Assembly: GCA_004557075.1 (NCBI GenBank) | Contig: SFEX01000005.1 | Span: forward strand, 1 to 64,000 | From: Clostridiales bacterium | GTDB taxonomy: Bacteria > Bacillota > Clostridia > Oscillospirales > Oscillospiraceae | Reading direction: 5' to 3' | DNA: 64,000 nt | In this document: positions 34,389 to 43,339 of the stretch, piece after piece | How positions within the stretch are numbered: position 1 is the stretch's first letter | How the letters are laid out: each line of letters begins with the position of its first letter | Made by a program: the position numbers and the translations under genes | The notes under the pieces: generated by a model | Database searches by the model: none | What the model saw: only the letters and a program-made list of their open reading frames with translations | What the model was told of the DNA's origin: nothing

Positions 34389-35213
34389 ATGCCAAACTGT
34401 AAAACGATTGCTATATGCAATCAGAAAGGCGGAGTTGGTAAAACCACAACGGCAGTCAACTTGGGCGTAGGGCTTGCTATGCAGGGGAAGAAAGTCCTGC
34501 TTGTAGACGCTGATCCGCAGGGCGACCTTACTACTTGTCTTGGGTGGAAAGATACGGATAATCTTCAGAACACTATATCGGACAAAATGTTGGAGGTTAT
34601 TCAGGGCAAGGAAGGCAATCAGTATAATGGAATACTGAAGCATAAAGAGGGTGTTGATCTGTTACCGTCAAGCAGCGACCTGTTTGATTTTGAAATCAGC
34701 CTTGTAACTGCGATGAACAGAGAGGTTCTTTTGAAATCATATTTAAGTGAAGTTAAGGACAGATACGATTTTATTTTAATCGACTGTTCTCCCTCACTTG
34801 GTATGATGACGCTGAACTCTTTATCGGCGGCAGACAGTGTAGTGATTCCGGTTCAGGCGCACTATCTTCCGGCGAAGTGTATGACGCAGCTTCTCCGAAC
34901 CATATCTAAGGTAAAGAGATGTATCAATCCGGATTTGGCGATTGACGGTATTCTACTGACTATCGTGGATAACAGAACCAACCTTGCTAAAAGCACCGTG
35001 GAAGCGCTCAGGCAGAATTTTGGCTCGCACATTAAGATTTACAAATCCCAGATTCCGATGGCTGTAAAAGCTGCCGAGGTTGCTTCAAAGGGCGAGAGCA
35101 TTTTCGCCTATGAACCAAACAGTCCGGTGTCAAAAGCCTACTCCGAATTTACGAAGGAGGTGTTAGCTGATGGCAAACAGAAAGAGCGACTTCACTCTGC
35201 CCACATTCGATGA
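34389..35213 (+). CDS. ParA-family partition ATPase
   Basis: A 274-aa Walker-type ATPase (deviant Walker A KGGVGKTTT near residue 13; IDCSPSLGMMTLNSL and the PVQAHYLPAKCM segment later). It segregates plasmids or integrated elements with ParB. GGAAGGAGG precedes the ATG at 34389. Its end overlaps parB by 44 bases. Location next to excisionases and an integrase shows that it belongs to the mobile element rather than the host soj-spo0J locus. Confidence 0.92.
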   Translation: MPNCKTIAICNQKGGVGKTTTAVNLGVGLAMQGKKVLLVDADPQGDLTTCLGWKDTDNLQNTISDKMLEVIQGKEGNQYNGILKHKEGVDLLPSSSDLFDFEISLVTAMNREVLLKSYLSEVKDRYDFILIDCSPSLGMMTLNSLSAADSVVIPVQAHYLPAKCMTQLLRTISKVKRCINPDLAIDGILLTIVDNRTNLAKSTVEALRQNFGSHIKIYKSQIPMAVKAAEVASKGESIFAYEPNSPVSKAYSEFTKEVLADGKQKERLHSAHIR

Positions 35214-36117
35214 TATTTTTTCAACGCAGGAGCAGCGTGACGACGCTAAGCTATCCAAAATCCGTGATATTCCCATAAGCGAGATAGACGATTTTCCCGA
35301 CCACCCGTTTAAGGTGCGTGACGATGAAGATATGTTGCAGCTCGTGGAGAGTGTCAAGGAAAGAGGCGTCATTGCACCGGCTACGGTAAGACAGAAGGAA
35401 GATGGCAGATATGAGCTTGTGTCAGGTCACAGAAGAAAGCGAGCTTGTGAACTTGCCGGATTTGATACCCTGCGCTGTGAGGTCGTTGACCTGTCAAAAG
35501 AAGAAGCCACAATCCTGATGGTCGAGAGCAATTTTCAAAGGTCGCAGATTTTACCGAGTGAAAAGGCGTTTGCCTACAAAATGAGATTGGAAGCGATGAA
35601 AAAACAAGCAGGTAGACCGAGCAAAATAAATGCGTCGCCACTGGCGACTAATTTTCAACAAGGTCGTTCTGATATGGAATTGGCTGAACAGGTCGGAGAA
35701 AGTAAAGATACGATTCGCCGATATATTCGCTTAACGGAGCTTGTTCCCGAACTGCTTGAGTTTGTTGATGAGGGGCGGATAAAAATGCGCCCTGCGGTAG
35801 AACTTTCCTATCTCGATGAAGATTGTCAGCGTGATATTGTTGATGAAATCGACTTGAACGACGCTACCCCGTCACACGCACAGACCATCAAAATGCGAAA
35901 GTTCTTTGAGGAGGGCAAGCTTACGACAGAGGTTATTTCCTCGATTATGGCTGAGGATAAGCCAAACCAAAAGGAGAAGATTGTGCTGAGAGGCGACAGA
36001 GTGCGCCAGCTTATCCCCAAAAACATTCCAATCAGCCAGACCGAGGAATATGTCTGCAAGGCACTGGAGCATTACAACAAGTTTTTGCGTAACCGTGCCG
36101 AGCGTGACAGCAGATAA
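35170..36117 (+). CDS. ParB/Spo0J-like partition protein
   Basis: A 315-aa ParB. The N-terminal nuclease-like domain has HPFKVRDDEDMLQLVESVKE and the GHRRKRA box with ESNFQRSQILPSEKAFAYK next to it. The HTH (MELAEQVGESKDTIRRYIRL) follows. Binding site and loading sites are not known here. It is transcribed with parA and overlaps it. Confidence 0.92.
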   Translation: MANRKSDFTLPTFDDIFSTQEQRDDAKLSKIRDIPISEIDDFPDHPFKVRDDEDMLQLVESVKERGVIAPATVRQKEDGRYELVSGHRRKRACELAGFDTLRCEVVDLSKEEATILMVESNFQRSQILPSEKAFAYKMRLEAMKKQAGRPSKINASPLATNFQQGRSDMELAEQVGESKDTIRRYIRLTELVPELLEFVDEGRIKMRPAVELSYLDEDCQRDIVDEIDLNDATPSHAQTIKMRKFFEEGKLTTEVISSIMAEDKPNQKEKIVLRGDRVRQLIPKNIPISQTEEYVCKALEHYNKFLRNRAERDSR

Positions 36118-36379
36118 GGCGGAGTGTGTCTTTTCATTCCCCCCTTTCTCACACTCTAACCCCTGATTTACAAGCTAACTTACCGAAAGGATATATACAA
36201 TCTCCCTGAGTATATCTATCTCAGAGTATATATCTATCTCAAAGAGCAATCGCACAGTTGAAGCACAAAGGAGGTGTTTGCTAAGATAAAAAATTAGCTT
36301 TAAAACAAAATAACAGTTAAGGACAGACACATCGTAGAAATGCGGTGTGCTTTTTATTTTATTAGGAGGAATTTTAGAG
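36118..36379 (+). other. Region after parB with iteron-like repeats
   Basis: A 262-base gap. It contains two tandem units, GAGTATATCTATCTCA at 36208-36223 and a two-base-longer version at 36224-36241. A terminator-like hairpin at 36328-36360 precedes the first excisionase-like gene. The repeats are a candidate ParB or initiator binding site. Confidence 0.5.
36328..36360 (+). terminator. Terminator or attenuator hairpin
   Basis: CACATCG pairs with CGGTGTG (one wobble) and is followed by TTTTTATTTT. It would separate parAB transcription from the excisionase genes. Confidence 0.55.
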
Positions 36380-36547
36380 ATGATTAAGTCCAAATTCAAA
36401 AAGGTCACATCGCTGTTAATGGCAGCGCTTAAGCTTTATCAGATGACAAATCGGGAGGACTGTCCGTTTGTATTGTGGATTGGTAACAGGAGATTGATAA
36501 AACGAGAAGTGTTCAATGACTACATTCGCAAGTTGTATTCGATTTAA
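36380..36547 (+). CDS. Excisionase-like protein, shortened
   Basis: A 55-aa ORF with AGGAGG before the ATG. The C-terminal half (LYQMTNREDCPFVLWIGNRR, then LIKREVFNDYIRKLYSI) is nearly the same as that of the next gene. The N-terminal helix-turn-helix of the family is missing and replaced by an unrelated basic stretch. It is probably an internally deleted duplicate. Confidence 0.6.
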   Translation: MIKSKFKKVTSLLMAALKLYQMTNREDCPFVLWIGNRRLIKREVFNDYIRKLYSI

Positions 36548-36567
36548 TGAAGGAGGCGCTGGAGGAT

Positions 36568-36780
36568 ATGGGAAAAGACGGTTGTAGAAATGAAGTTCCG
36601 ATTTGGCACAAATTAAACTTGTCGATTGAAGAAACAGCGGCTTACTCCGGAATAGGAGTCGGCAAGTTGTATGAGATTACAAGTCAGGAAAACTGTCCGT
36701 TTGTATTGTGGATTGGCAGTAGGAGAATGATAAAGCGGGAAGCATTTGAAAAATATGTATTGAAATCATATTCAATTTAG
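36568..36780 (+). CDS. Excisionase-family protein (xis-like)
   Basis: A 70-aa intact member. The sequence NEVPIWHKLNLSIEETAAY leads into the MerR-like fold (SGIGVGKLYEITSQENCPFV), followed by the wing WIGSRRMIKREAFEKYVL. The start MGKDGCRNEVPIW fits the family; an ATG seven codons upstream is in frame. Together with the integrase it would control excision direction. Confidence 0.85.
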   Translation: MGKDGCRNEVPIWHKLNLSIEETAAYSGIGVGKLYEITSQENCPFVLWIGSRRMIKREAFEKYVLKSYSI

Positions 36781-36791
36781 GAGGAGTTACA

Positions 36792-37031
36792 ATGGACGAT
36801 GAATTATTGAGATATAAGGAACAGCTTGAACAAAGGCTTTCTGAAAAGCCAATATGGGAAAAGTAGTGCTTGACGATAGAAGAAGCAGCCGAGTACACGG
36901 GTATTGGTCGTACAAAATTGAGAGCGTTAGTTAATCAGAAAAAATGTCCTTTTGTAATGCCGCTTGGTAATCAGCTTTTTGTTGTACGAGAAAAGCTTGA
37001 AAAATATCTTAAGGACAAAACGAAAATATAG
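36792..37031 (+). pseudogene. Excisionase-like gene with in-frame stop
   Basis: Frame of 80 codons with GGAGG upstream. It reads MDDELLRYKEQLEQRLSEKP, then IWEK, TAG at 36864-36866, then CLTIEEAAEYTGIGRTKLRA and an intact wing. The stop sits where related proteins have Tyr (EKY-x-LTIEEAA), so a single base change broke the gene. Readthrough is possible but not shown. Confidence 0.75.
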
Positions 37032-37047
37032 AGGGAGGCGGTTAATA

Positions 37048-38283
37048 ATGGCAAAGACTAAGCGAAAAGATAAATCAAGAGTGGTGCTTCGTACCGGAGA
37101 AATACAGAGAAAAGACGGTACATATCAATATTCTTGGACGGATAAAAATAAGAAACGCCGCTATGTATATGCAAGAACGCTGGATAATTTGAGAGAAAAA
37201 GAAGAGCAGATTGCAAAGGACATCAGCGATGGGATTAAGGCAGAAGCGAGATATACGACGGTCAATGAGCTGTACGCTTTGTGGAAGGACTTGAAGCGTG
37301 GATTGAAAGATAATACTTTTGAAAACTACAAGTATATGTACGAAACCTTTGTCCGAAAGCAGATTGGCGATAAGCGTATCTCAATGCTGAAGAAATCTGA
37401 CATTAAGAGGTTTTACAATTACCTTGCTGATGAAAGAGGTCTGAAACCGGCAACGATTGATAATATTCATACGGTGCTTCATCAGATTTTGGATATGGCG
37501 GTAGATGACGACTATATCAGAAATAATCCGTCAAATAATGTGCTGAAGGAATTGAAACAATCGCATATTTTTAAGATGGAGAAACGCCGAGGTCTGACAC
37601 GACCTGAACAGGAATTGTTTCTTTCCTATTTAAAAGAAACACCGAGTGTTCAGAACTGGTATCCGGTATTTGCAGTAATGGTAGGAACAGGACTTCGTGT
37701 AGGGGAGCTGACCGGACTCAGATGGTGCGATGTTGACATTGAGGAAGGTACGATTGATGTCAATCACACTTTGGTCTATTACGATCATAGAACTTCTGAG
37801 GGAAAGAGAGGTTGCTACTTTAATGTAAATACGCCTAAGACGGAAGCCGGAAACAGACAAGTGCCAATGCTCGATTTTGTAAAGGAAGCCTTTCTTATGG
37901 AAAGGGAAAGGCAGGATATGTTAGATGTGCATTGCGAAGCAACGGTTGACGGATACACAGATTTTATATTTATCAATCGTTTCGGACAGCCGCAGCATCA
38001 ATCCACATTGAACAAGGCAATCCGCAGGATTATTCGGGATTGCAACGACGAGCAGTTTTTGAAAGACGACAATCCAAAAGTGTTGCTTCCGCACTTTAGT
38101 TGTCATTCTCTCAGGCATACTTTTACAACGAGAATGTGCGAAGCCGGCGTCAATGTAAAGGTCATTCAGGATACGCTTGGACACAAGGATATTTCGACAA
38201 CGCTTAACATTTATACCGATGTGACAAAAGAACTGAAGCGCTCGGAATTCGAGGGGCTTGACTTATACTTTAAAAATGAGTAA
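37048..38283 (+). CDS. Tyrosine site-specific integrase (Tn916 Int-like)
   Basis: A 411-aa recombinase. The N-terminal arm-binding domain (RTGEIQRKDGTYQYSWTD) is followed by a SAM-like core-binding domain (YMYETFVRKQIGDKRISM). The catalytic domain has Arg in GLRVGELTGLRW, Lys in TPKTEAGNRQVP, the HxLR box in CHSLRHTFTTRM and His...Tyr in LGHKDISTTLNIYTDV. GAGGGAGG precedes the ATG at 37048. It lies at the right end of the element, as is usual. Confidence 0.95.
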   Translation: MAKTKRKDKSRVVLRTGEIQRKDGTYQYSWTDKNKKRRYVYARTLDNLREKEEQIAKDISDGIKAEARYTTVNELYALWKDLKRGLKDNTFENYKYMYETFVRKQIGDKRISMLKKSDIKRFYNYLADERGLKPATIDNIHTVLHQILDMAVDDDYIRNNPSNNVLKELKQSHIFKMEKRRGLTRPEQELFLSYLKETPSVQNWYPVFAVMVGTGLRVGELTGLRWCDVDIEEGTIDVNHTLVYYDHRTSEGKRGCYFNVNTPKTEAGNRQVPMLDFVKEAFLMERERQDMLDVHCEATVDGYTDFIFINRFGQPQHQSTLNKAIRRIIRDCNDEQFLKDDNPKVLLPHFSCHSLRHTFTTRMCEAGVNVKVIQDTLGHKDISTTLNIYTDVTKELKRSEFEGLDLYFKNE

Positions 38284-38287
38284 TATA

Positions 38288-38338
38288 ATAGATGTATTGA
38301 TGTTTCTGGTTTGGAAATGCCAATACATCTATTTTCAT
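38288..38338 (+). terminator. Terminator of the integrase gene
   Basis: ATAGATGTATTG pairs with CAATACATCTAT across a 21-base loop and is followed by TTTCATTT. Confidence 0.65.
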
Positions 38339-38604
38339 TTCGGCGGATATACATCATCTACATCAAATCCTACCACAGATACATCAACAGTAGTCTATAT
38401 TTATCTGCGGTTGTAAACTCGATAAATGGAAGAAAAGAAGATATAGGCAAAAATATATGCTTATGAGATGATTTGTGATTTTGTCTGCTTCCGTCCCGAC
38501 GATGAAGCCGCTGGATAATTAAGAAAGCTAAATTGCACAATTATTAGAAATGGGCAATCCGCAGCAGGATTGCCCATTTTCAAAATAACATAAGGAGGCT
38601 GGCT
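38339..38604. other. Right end of the integrated element
   Basis: Gene-free. Contains the short repeats CATCATCTACATCAAATCC and CAGATACATCAACAG, and then a hairpin at 38548-38579. The last is the right copy of the repeated TTGCCCATTTTCAAA sequence. A recombination site probably lies in this stretch, but its core cannot be fixed without an empty-site comparison. Confidence 0.45.
38548..38584. repeat. Hairpin, right copy (possible element end)
   Basis: AAATGGGCAATCC pairs with GGATTGCCCATTT over GCAGCA, followed by TCAAAA. It shares TTGCCCATTTTCAAA with the hairpin at 30736-30772. Either both are copies of a mobile palindrome or terminator, or they mark the ends of the element. Confidence 0.55.
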
Positions 38605-39155
38605 ATGGACTGTACTGAAAAAAGAGTAGATATGCGGAAGCATAACCCTGATAGCGCAAAGGAGCTTCGGAGAATTTCTCCGCTGCTGTTCAAGCTTAAT
38701 CACACAATGCCGATGACCGAGGAATATGCAAATGTCCTGAAAGAATTATTTCGTGACAATATCGGCGAGAACAGCTATGTGGCTGCACCGCTTAACGGAG
38801 CGCGATTGAGAATCTGAAAATAGGCAGCCATGTTTTCATTAACAGCAATTTGCTGGCGATGTCGCGCGGTGGCATTACAATAGAGGACAATGTTCAGATC
38901 GCGGGAAACGTCAGCCTTTTGTCCAATAATCACGACCTGTATGACAGAGACGTTTTGCTTTGCAAACCAATCGTTATCCGCAAGGGAGCATGGATCGGAG
39001 CAAACGCCGTAATACTGGCGGGCGTTGAGGTAGGGAAGCACGCTGTCGTCGGAGCGGGCGCTGTAGTCACAAAAGATGTTCCGGACTATGCTGTTGTTGC
39101 AGGCAATCCGGCAAAGGTAATTAAGACATTGGACAAATCAAAATTTGCAGAATAA
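38605..39155 (+). pseudogene. Maa/LacA-type sugar O-acetyltransferase, frameshifted
   Basis: The first frame begins MDCTEKRVDMRKHNPDSAKE with a GGAGG site and breaks off at [17 protein letters not shown]. The second carries the left-handed beta-helix hexapeptide repeats ([52 protein letters not shown]). At the join near 38800 the sequence does not connect in frame; a small indel or rearrangement broke the gene. An active enzyme would acetylate a sugar with acetyl-CoA. Confidence 0.8.
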
Positions 39156-39286
39156 TAATCAGAGGCGTCAATGCCTTTTATGCTGTCTTTCTTTATGTCC
39201 AAAACATAATCGCACACCTGAAAGCAACGACGAGTTGCTTGCTTTTTTGCAAACTTAAAATATAATGTATTCGAGGTGATGAGCTT

Positions 39287-39727
39287 ATGGAGACAAAAAA
39301 TATTATTTTCGAACTGAGGACAAAAAGAGGGCTGTCGCAAGATGAGCTTGCTGAAAAAGTGTATGTTACTCGGCAAGCGGTATCACGTTGGGAAAACGGT
39401 GAAACAACACCTAACACAGAGACATTAAAGCTGTTATCAAAGCTGTTCGATGTTTCTATCAATACACTTTTGGGTTCACCCCGTCAGTTGATTTGCCAAT
39501 GCTGCGGTATGCCCTTGGAAGATGGTAATATCAGCAAAGAAACAGATGGCGTATTTAATGAAGAATACTGCAAATGGTGCTACTCCGACGGTGAATATAC
39601 TTATCACAATATGGATGATTTAGTTGACTACTGTGCCGAACATATGGCAAATGAGAACTTTACTTCTGAGCAAGTACGGGCATATATGAAAGAGATGCTG
39701 CCTAAGCTCAATTACTGGAAACGGTAA
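39287..39727 (+). CDS. HTH (Xre) regulator with zinc-ribbon tail
   Basis: A 146-aa protein with GAGGTGA before the ATG. The N-terminal Xre/Cro HTH covers residues about 8-62 (LRTKRGLSQDELAEKVYVTR, QAVSRWENGE). The second half has CQCCGMPLEDGN and CKWCYSDG, a zinc-ribbon domain often attached to such regulators. Target genes are unknown. Confidence 0.88.
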   Translation: METKNIIFELRTKRGLSQDELAEKVYVTRQAVSRWENGETTPNTETLKLLSKLFDVSINTLLGSPRQLICQCCGMPLEDGNISKETDGVFNEEYCKWCYSDGEYTYHNMDDLVDYCAEHMANENFTSEQVRAYMKEMLPKLNYWKR

Positions 39728-39923
39728 GTCAATCTATATAAAAAGAGATAGACAAATTCATAATAGCAAATAAATTATATCTGTTCTGAACTGTTCGGAA
39801 CAGATATTTTTTTGAGCAAAAAATTTGATTGTTTCAGATCCGCGACTCCTAATTTTATGCTAAGCTGCTGTTGACAAGATATATACTTCGTGATATGATG
39901 TATTATGCGATGGGAGGTATGTC

Positions 39924-40244
39924 ATGGACATTCAACTAAAAAGAGGCATGCTGGACGTTTGCGTTCTGGCGGCGATAAAAAATGAGGATTCCTACGGGTA
40001 TCAGATAATAAAGGATGTGAAGCCTTATGTGGAATTGTCCGAATCGACTCTGTACACTATCCTGAAGCGCTTGGAAAACGCCGGAATGCTGACTGTGCGG
40101 ACAGCGGAGCATGGCGGCAGGCTCAGAAAGTATTACCACATTACCGAGCCGGGGCTGAGGCGTATCGAGGAATTTAAGGATGAGTGGAAAGAAATTATGC
40201 TGATATACCGTTTTATAACCAAGGAGGATAGCGAAAATGAATAA
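39924..40244 (+). CDS. PadR-family transcriptional regulator
   Basis: A 106-aa winged-helix regulator. It has the PadR start (MDIQLKRGMLDVCVLAAIKN), YGYQIIKDV and the wing TVRTAEHGGRLRKYYHIT. GGGAGG precedes the ATG. It overlaps the next gene by 8 bases and forms the well-known PadR-HAAS-DUF4097 set, in which it probably represses its own operon. Confidence 0.93.
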   Translation: MDIQLKRGMLDVCVLAAIKNEDSYGYQIIKDVKPYVELSESTLYTILKRLENAGMLTVRTAEHGGRLRKYYHITEPGLRRIEEFKDEWKEIMLIYRFITKEDSENE

Positions 40245-40836
40245 GCAGGAGTTTCTTGCCGAGCTGCGTAAAGGATTATTGGGCTTACCTCATGAAGATA
40301 TTGAGGAGCGCATGAGCTTTTACGGGGAAATGATAGATGATAGAGTAGAAGAGGGCTTAACCGAAGAGGAGGCTGTTGCCGAGGTGGGAGCCGTGGACGA
40401 TATCGTCGCGCAGATTCTTGCGGACACGCCGCTGACGAGGCTTGTAAAAGAAAAGGTGAAGCCAAACAGAGCGCTCAAAGCATGGGAGATAGTGCTTATC
40501 GTGTTAGGCTCACCGATATGGCTGTCCTTACTTTTGGCTGCCATAGCGGTTTTCCTGTCCGTGTACGTTGCGTTATGGGCTGTCGTTGTTTCGCTGTACG
40601 CGGCGGATTTTGCGCTTGCGGTATCGGGGCTTGCCGGAATTGTCGGTGCCATAGTTTATTATTCCACGGCCGGCATGGTGCAAGCCGCGCTTTTGCTTGG
40701 CGCAGGTCTGGTCTGTGCCGGAATAAGTATATTCCTGTTTTTTGCGCTTAATAAAGTAACAGCCGGCGTTGTCATACTCAGCAAAAAGCTTCTGCTCTGC
40801 ATTAAGGGCCTCTTTATGAGAAAGGGTGATGCGTAA
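40237..40836 (+). CDS. HAAS-domain (DUF1700) membrane protein
   Basis: A 199-aa protein. The N-terminal HAAS domain (MNKQEFLAELRKGLLGLPHE, DIEERMSFYGEMIDD) is followed by at least three hydrophobic segments (about residues 83-190). Such proteins accompany PadR regulators and may be signalling or anti-sigma-like membrane factors. It shares a base with the DUF4097 gene (TAATGA). Confidence 0.9.
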   Translation: MNKQEFLAELRKGLLGLPHEDIEERMSFYGEMIDDRVEEGLTEEEAVAEVGAVDDIVAQILADTPLTRLVKEKVKPNRALKAWEIVLIVLGSPIWLSLLLAAIAVFLSVYVALWAVVVSLYAADFALAVSGLAGIVGAIVYYSTAGMVQAALLLGAGLVCAGISIFLFFALNKVTAGVVILSKKLLLCIKGLFMRKGDA

Positions 40837-41801
40837 TGAAAACATCCAAAAAGATAACACTGATTATTGCAACCGCACTTGTGGTATGCGGACTGATAAT
40901 TTTCTTTGTCGCTGCCGCTGCATTGGACTTTGACTTTACAAAAGTGAACTCAGCGGAGTATGTTACCAATACACATACCGTGGACGAACAGTTTGCCAAC
41001 ATCAGTATAGACACCGATGAATTTGATATTCGCTTTGCCCCTTCGGATGATGGCACCTGCAAGGTTGAGTGCAGAGAAAGCGATAAGGTATATAACACAG
41101 TTACGGTTAAGAATAACACCCTGACCGTTGAACGTCACGATGAACGAAGCTGGTATGAGCGGCACTTTGGCTTTTTCGTAGGTGATATGTCTATCACGGT
41201 GTATCTGCCTGAGCGGGAGTACGGAAATGTTGATTTGGAGACCTCGGTAGGGGATGTGAATATCCCGGAGTCCTTCACGTTTGACCAGTTAATAATCGAG
41301 ACCGACACCGGGAATATAACCGCTGATGCAAATATAGCGGATATCCTCTCAGTTAAAACTGATACGGGTCACATAGGGCTGTCGGGTATAGAAGTAAACA
41401 GCATGGACTTGGATTCGGGCACAGGCGATATAAGCGTCAACTCCGCAAATGTCACAGATGAGATAAAGCTCAACACCGACACCGGCAGAGTCATGCTAAG
41501 CAATGCCAGATGCCATAGCCTAACGGCGGAAAGCTCCACAGGAGATATAAGCTTTAGCGATGTTGTGGTCTCCGGCGATTGCTATATGGAAAGCGACACC
41601 GGCAGAATCGAGCTTCTGGGCTTTGACGCAGAGGAGATTTTCATTGAGACAGATACCGGTGATGTTTTCGGAACGCTTCTCACCGAAAAGGTATTCATTG
41701 CCGAGTCTGATACCGGAGATGTAAGCGTTCCCAAAACCGCGAGCGGCGGCCGATGCGAGATTATAAGCGACACGGGTAATATTGAAATTGAGATAGCGTA
41801 A
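40836..41801 (+). CDS. DUF4097 beta-strand-repeat protein
   Basis: A 321-aa protein with one N-terminal membrane helix (ITLIIATALVVCGLIIFFVA). A long parallel beta-helix region of DUF4097 type follows, recognisable by repeated SDTGRIELLGF, ETDTGDVFG, ESSTGDISFSD units of about 20 residues. It is presumably an extracytoplasmic or membrane-anchored sensor or scaffold. The third gene of the PadR operon; a bidirectional terminator follows. Confidence 0.9.
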   Translation: MKTSKKITLIIATALVVCGLIIFFVAAAALDFDFTKVNSAEYVTNTHTVDEQFANISIDTDEFDIRFAPSDDGTCKVECRESDKVYNTVTVKNNTLTVERHDERSWYERHFGFFVGDMSITVYLPEREYGNVDLETSVGDVNIPESFTFDQLIIETDTGNITADANIADILSVKTDTGHIGLSGIEVNSMDLDSGTGDISVNSANVTDEIKLNTDTGRVMLSNARCHSLTAESSTGDISFSDVVVSGDCYMESDTGRIELLGFDAEEIFIETDTGDVFGTLLTEKVFIAESDTGDVSVPKTASGGRCEIISDTGNIEIEIA

Positions 41802-41806
41802 AAATG

Positions 41807-41846
41807 CAGACCTTGACAGGCATCACTCTGTCAAGGTCTGTTTTGT
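41807..41846. terminator. Bidirectional terminator
   Basis: CAGACCTTGACAG pairs with CTGTCAAGGTCTG around an 8-base loop, with T runs outwards on both strands. It separates the convergent DUF4097 and ATC-hydrolase genes. Confidence 0.85.
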
Positions 41847-41859
41847 ATTTCGGATATAA

Positions 41860-42366
41860 TTACTTCTTTTCGCGGCGGATGTATCTTATCTGGCAGACAT
41901 CGTCGCCTCTTGCGATGGTTTTGGGCAGGTCGAGCTCACAGCCGAAGCTTGCGCCTATACCTCTGTCGCCGCACATTGCGTGATCGCAGAGCCGGCTTAT
42001 CTCCTCGTCGGTGCAGCCCTGCTTCTGCCATGCCTTCACGAGCGGGCAGTAGTGGAAATCTATGTCGAGGTGGTCGTCGTCGCAGTTTTTGATATCCATT
42101 TCAAACACCCACTGCGCGGCCTTTGAAAACAGGGTTTTTCTCAGACCCTTAAGGGAATCGCCGCCGCCGGCTTTTTTGCGCAGCTCGCCGCCCTGATAAA
42201 GTCCGCATCTGTAGATCGCATCCGGTGCGTAATCCTCCGCCTTCAGACCCTTCTTTGCAGCCTCGTCGCACAGCAGATACATCCACAGCGCTCTGTGCTC
42301 AAGCTGCTCTCTTACAGCGACGATGATAGGATTTTTAATTTTAGGCTCATTTACTATCTTGCTCAT
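41860..42366 (-). CDS. L-2-amino-thiazoline-4-carboxylate hydrolase-like protein
   Basis: A 168-aa member of the ATC_hydrolase-type family (PF14196 as I recall). The conserved helical N-terminus is followed by FHYCPLVKAWQKQGCTDEEI and the DHAMCGDRGIGASFGCELDL segment. The family is named for an enzyme of cysteine synthesis from DL-ATC in Pseudomonas, but most members are untested and often act as unknown metalloproteins. Single gene with GAGGAG-type RBS. Confidence 0.82.
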   Translation of the reverse strand: MSKIVNEPKIKNPIIVAVREQLEHRALWMYLLCDEAAKKGLKAEDYAPDAIYRCGLYQGGELRKKAGGGDSLKGLRKTLFSKAAQWVFEMDIKNCDDDHLDIDFHYCPLVKAWQKQGCTDEEISRLCDHAMCGDRGIGASFGCELDLPKTIARGDDVCQIRYIRREKK

Positions 42367-42588
42367 GTTACTCTCCTCTTAATATGTAGTCGCTAAGCTT
42401 ATACATATTATACACTGTATATGTTTTTGTTGCAATATAATTATCAAAGTCGTCCTATGCTTAAATTGAACAATATGTAACATTGTCGGATAAATTGTAA
42501 ACTTTGTTGGAAGGCTATTGATAAGGAAAATCGCATTAATTATAATAGAAAGCAGCAAAACAAGAGAGCACGGGTATATATTCCGGAT

Positions 42589-43314
42589 ATGAAAAGGCAA
42601 AATAAAAAGCTCACAGCAAAGCAGCAGAAAACCATCGGCATTGCCGCTATAGTAATTGCCGTTATCATTGTAGCGTTGATAACATGGCTCGCAGGAGTTC
42701 CGCTTGTAAAATTCGCATCCCAGCCCGAAAAATTTCGGGAGTGGATCAACGGACACGGGATAGGCGGCAGAGCGGCATATATCGGGATGGTCATCTTTCA
42801 GGTTATCATCGCGGTGCTGCCCGGCGAACCGTTTGAGATCGCGGGCGGCTATGCGTTCGGCGCGGTCGAGGGGACGATACTGTGCATCGTGGCCTCTACA
42901 ATGGGCAGCATGCTCGTGTTCTGGCTGGTAAGGCGGTATGGCACGAAGCTCGTGGAGATATTCTTTTCCCGGGAAAAGCTGCAAAGCGTGAAGTTCCTGA
43001 AAACGAAGGAGAAACGCGACTTTCTGTATCTTATCATATTCATGATCCCCGGAACGCCCAAGGATCTTTTGAGCTACGCCGCCGGCCTGACGGATGTCAG
43101 AGTTCCCGTGTGGCTTCTTATCTGCTCGCTCGGCAGAATACCATCCATTATAACATCCACGGTCGGCGGGGATGCGCTCGGCACGAAAAATTACTGGTTT
43201 GCCGTCATAGTGTTCGCTGTGACCCTTGCCGTAAGCGCCGTCGGACTGCTTATATATAACAGAATATGCAGCCACCATAAAGGCGAGGACATGCCCGAAA
43301 AAAGCGAAGGCTGA
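42589..43314 (+). CDS. TVP38/TMEM64-family membrane protein
   Basis: A 241-aa protein with 5-6 hydrophobic helices and the VTT-domain signature (VLPGEPFEIAGGYAFGAVEG, GSMLVFWLVRRYG, PGTPKDLLSYAAGLT). Homologues are DedA/VTT proteins implicated in lipid scrambling and membrane homeostasis. No strong RBS is seen. It is transcribed alone. Confidence 0.9.
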   Translation: MKRQNKKLTAKQQKTIGIAAIVIAVIIVALITWLAGVPLVKFASQPEKFREWINGHGIGGRAAYIGMVIFQVIIAVLPGEPFEIAGGYAFGAVEGTILCIVASTMGSMLVFWLVRRYGTKLVEIFFSREKLQSVKFLKTKEKRDFLYLIIFMIPGTPKDLLSYAAGLTDVRVPVWLLICSLGRIPSIITSTVGGDALGTKNYWFAVIVFAVTLAVSAVGLLIYNRICSHHKGEDMPEKSEG

Positions 43315-43339
43315 AGCACTATGCTTCAGCCTTCGTTTT

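Noticed and set aside
41220..41790. Tandem similar units resembling a CRISPR or other DNA repeat
   Set aside because: The periodicity is at the protein level (TDTGDI-like strands of DUF4097) and the DNA units are not identical. No CRISPR array was seen anywhere in the window.
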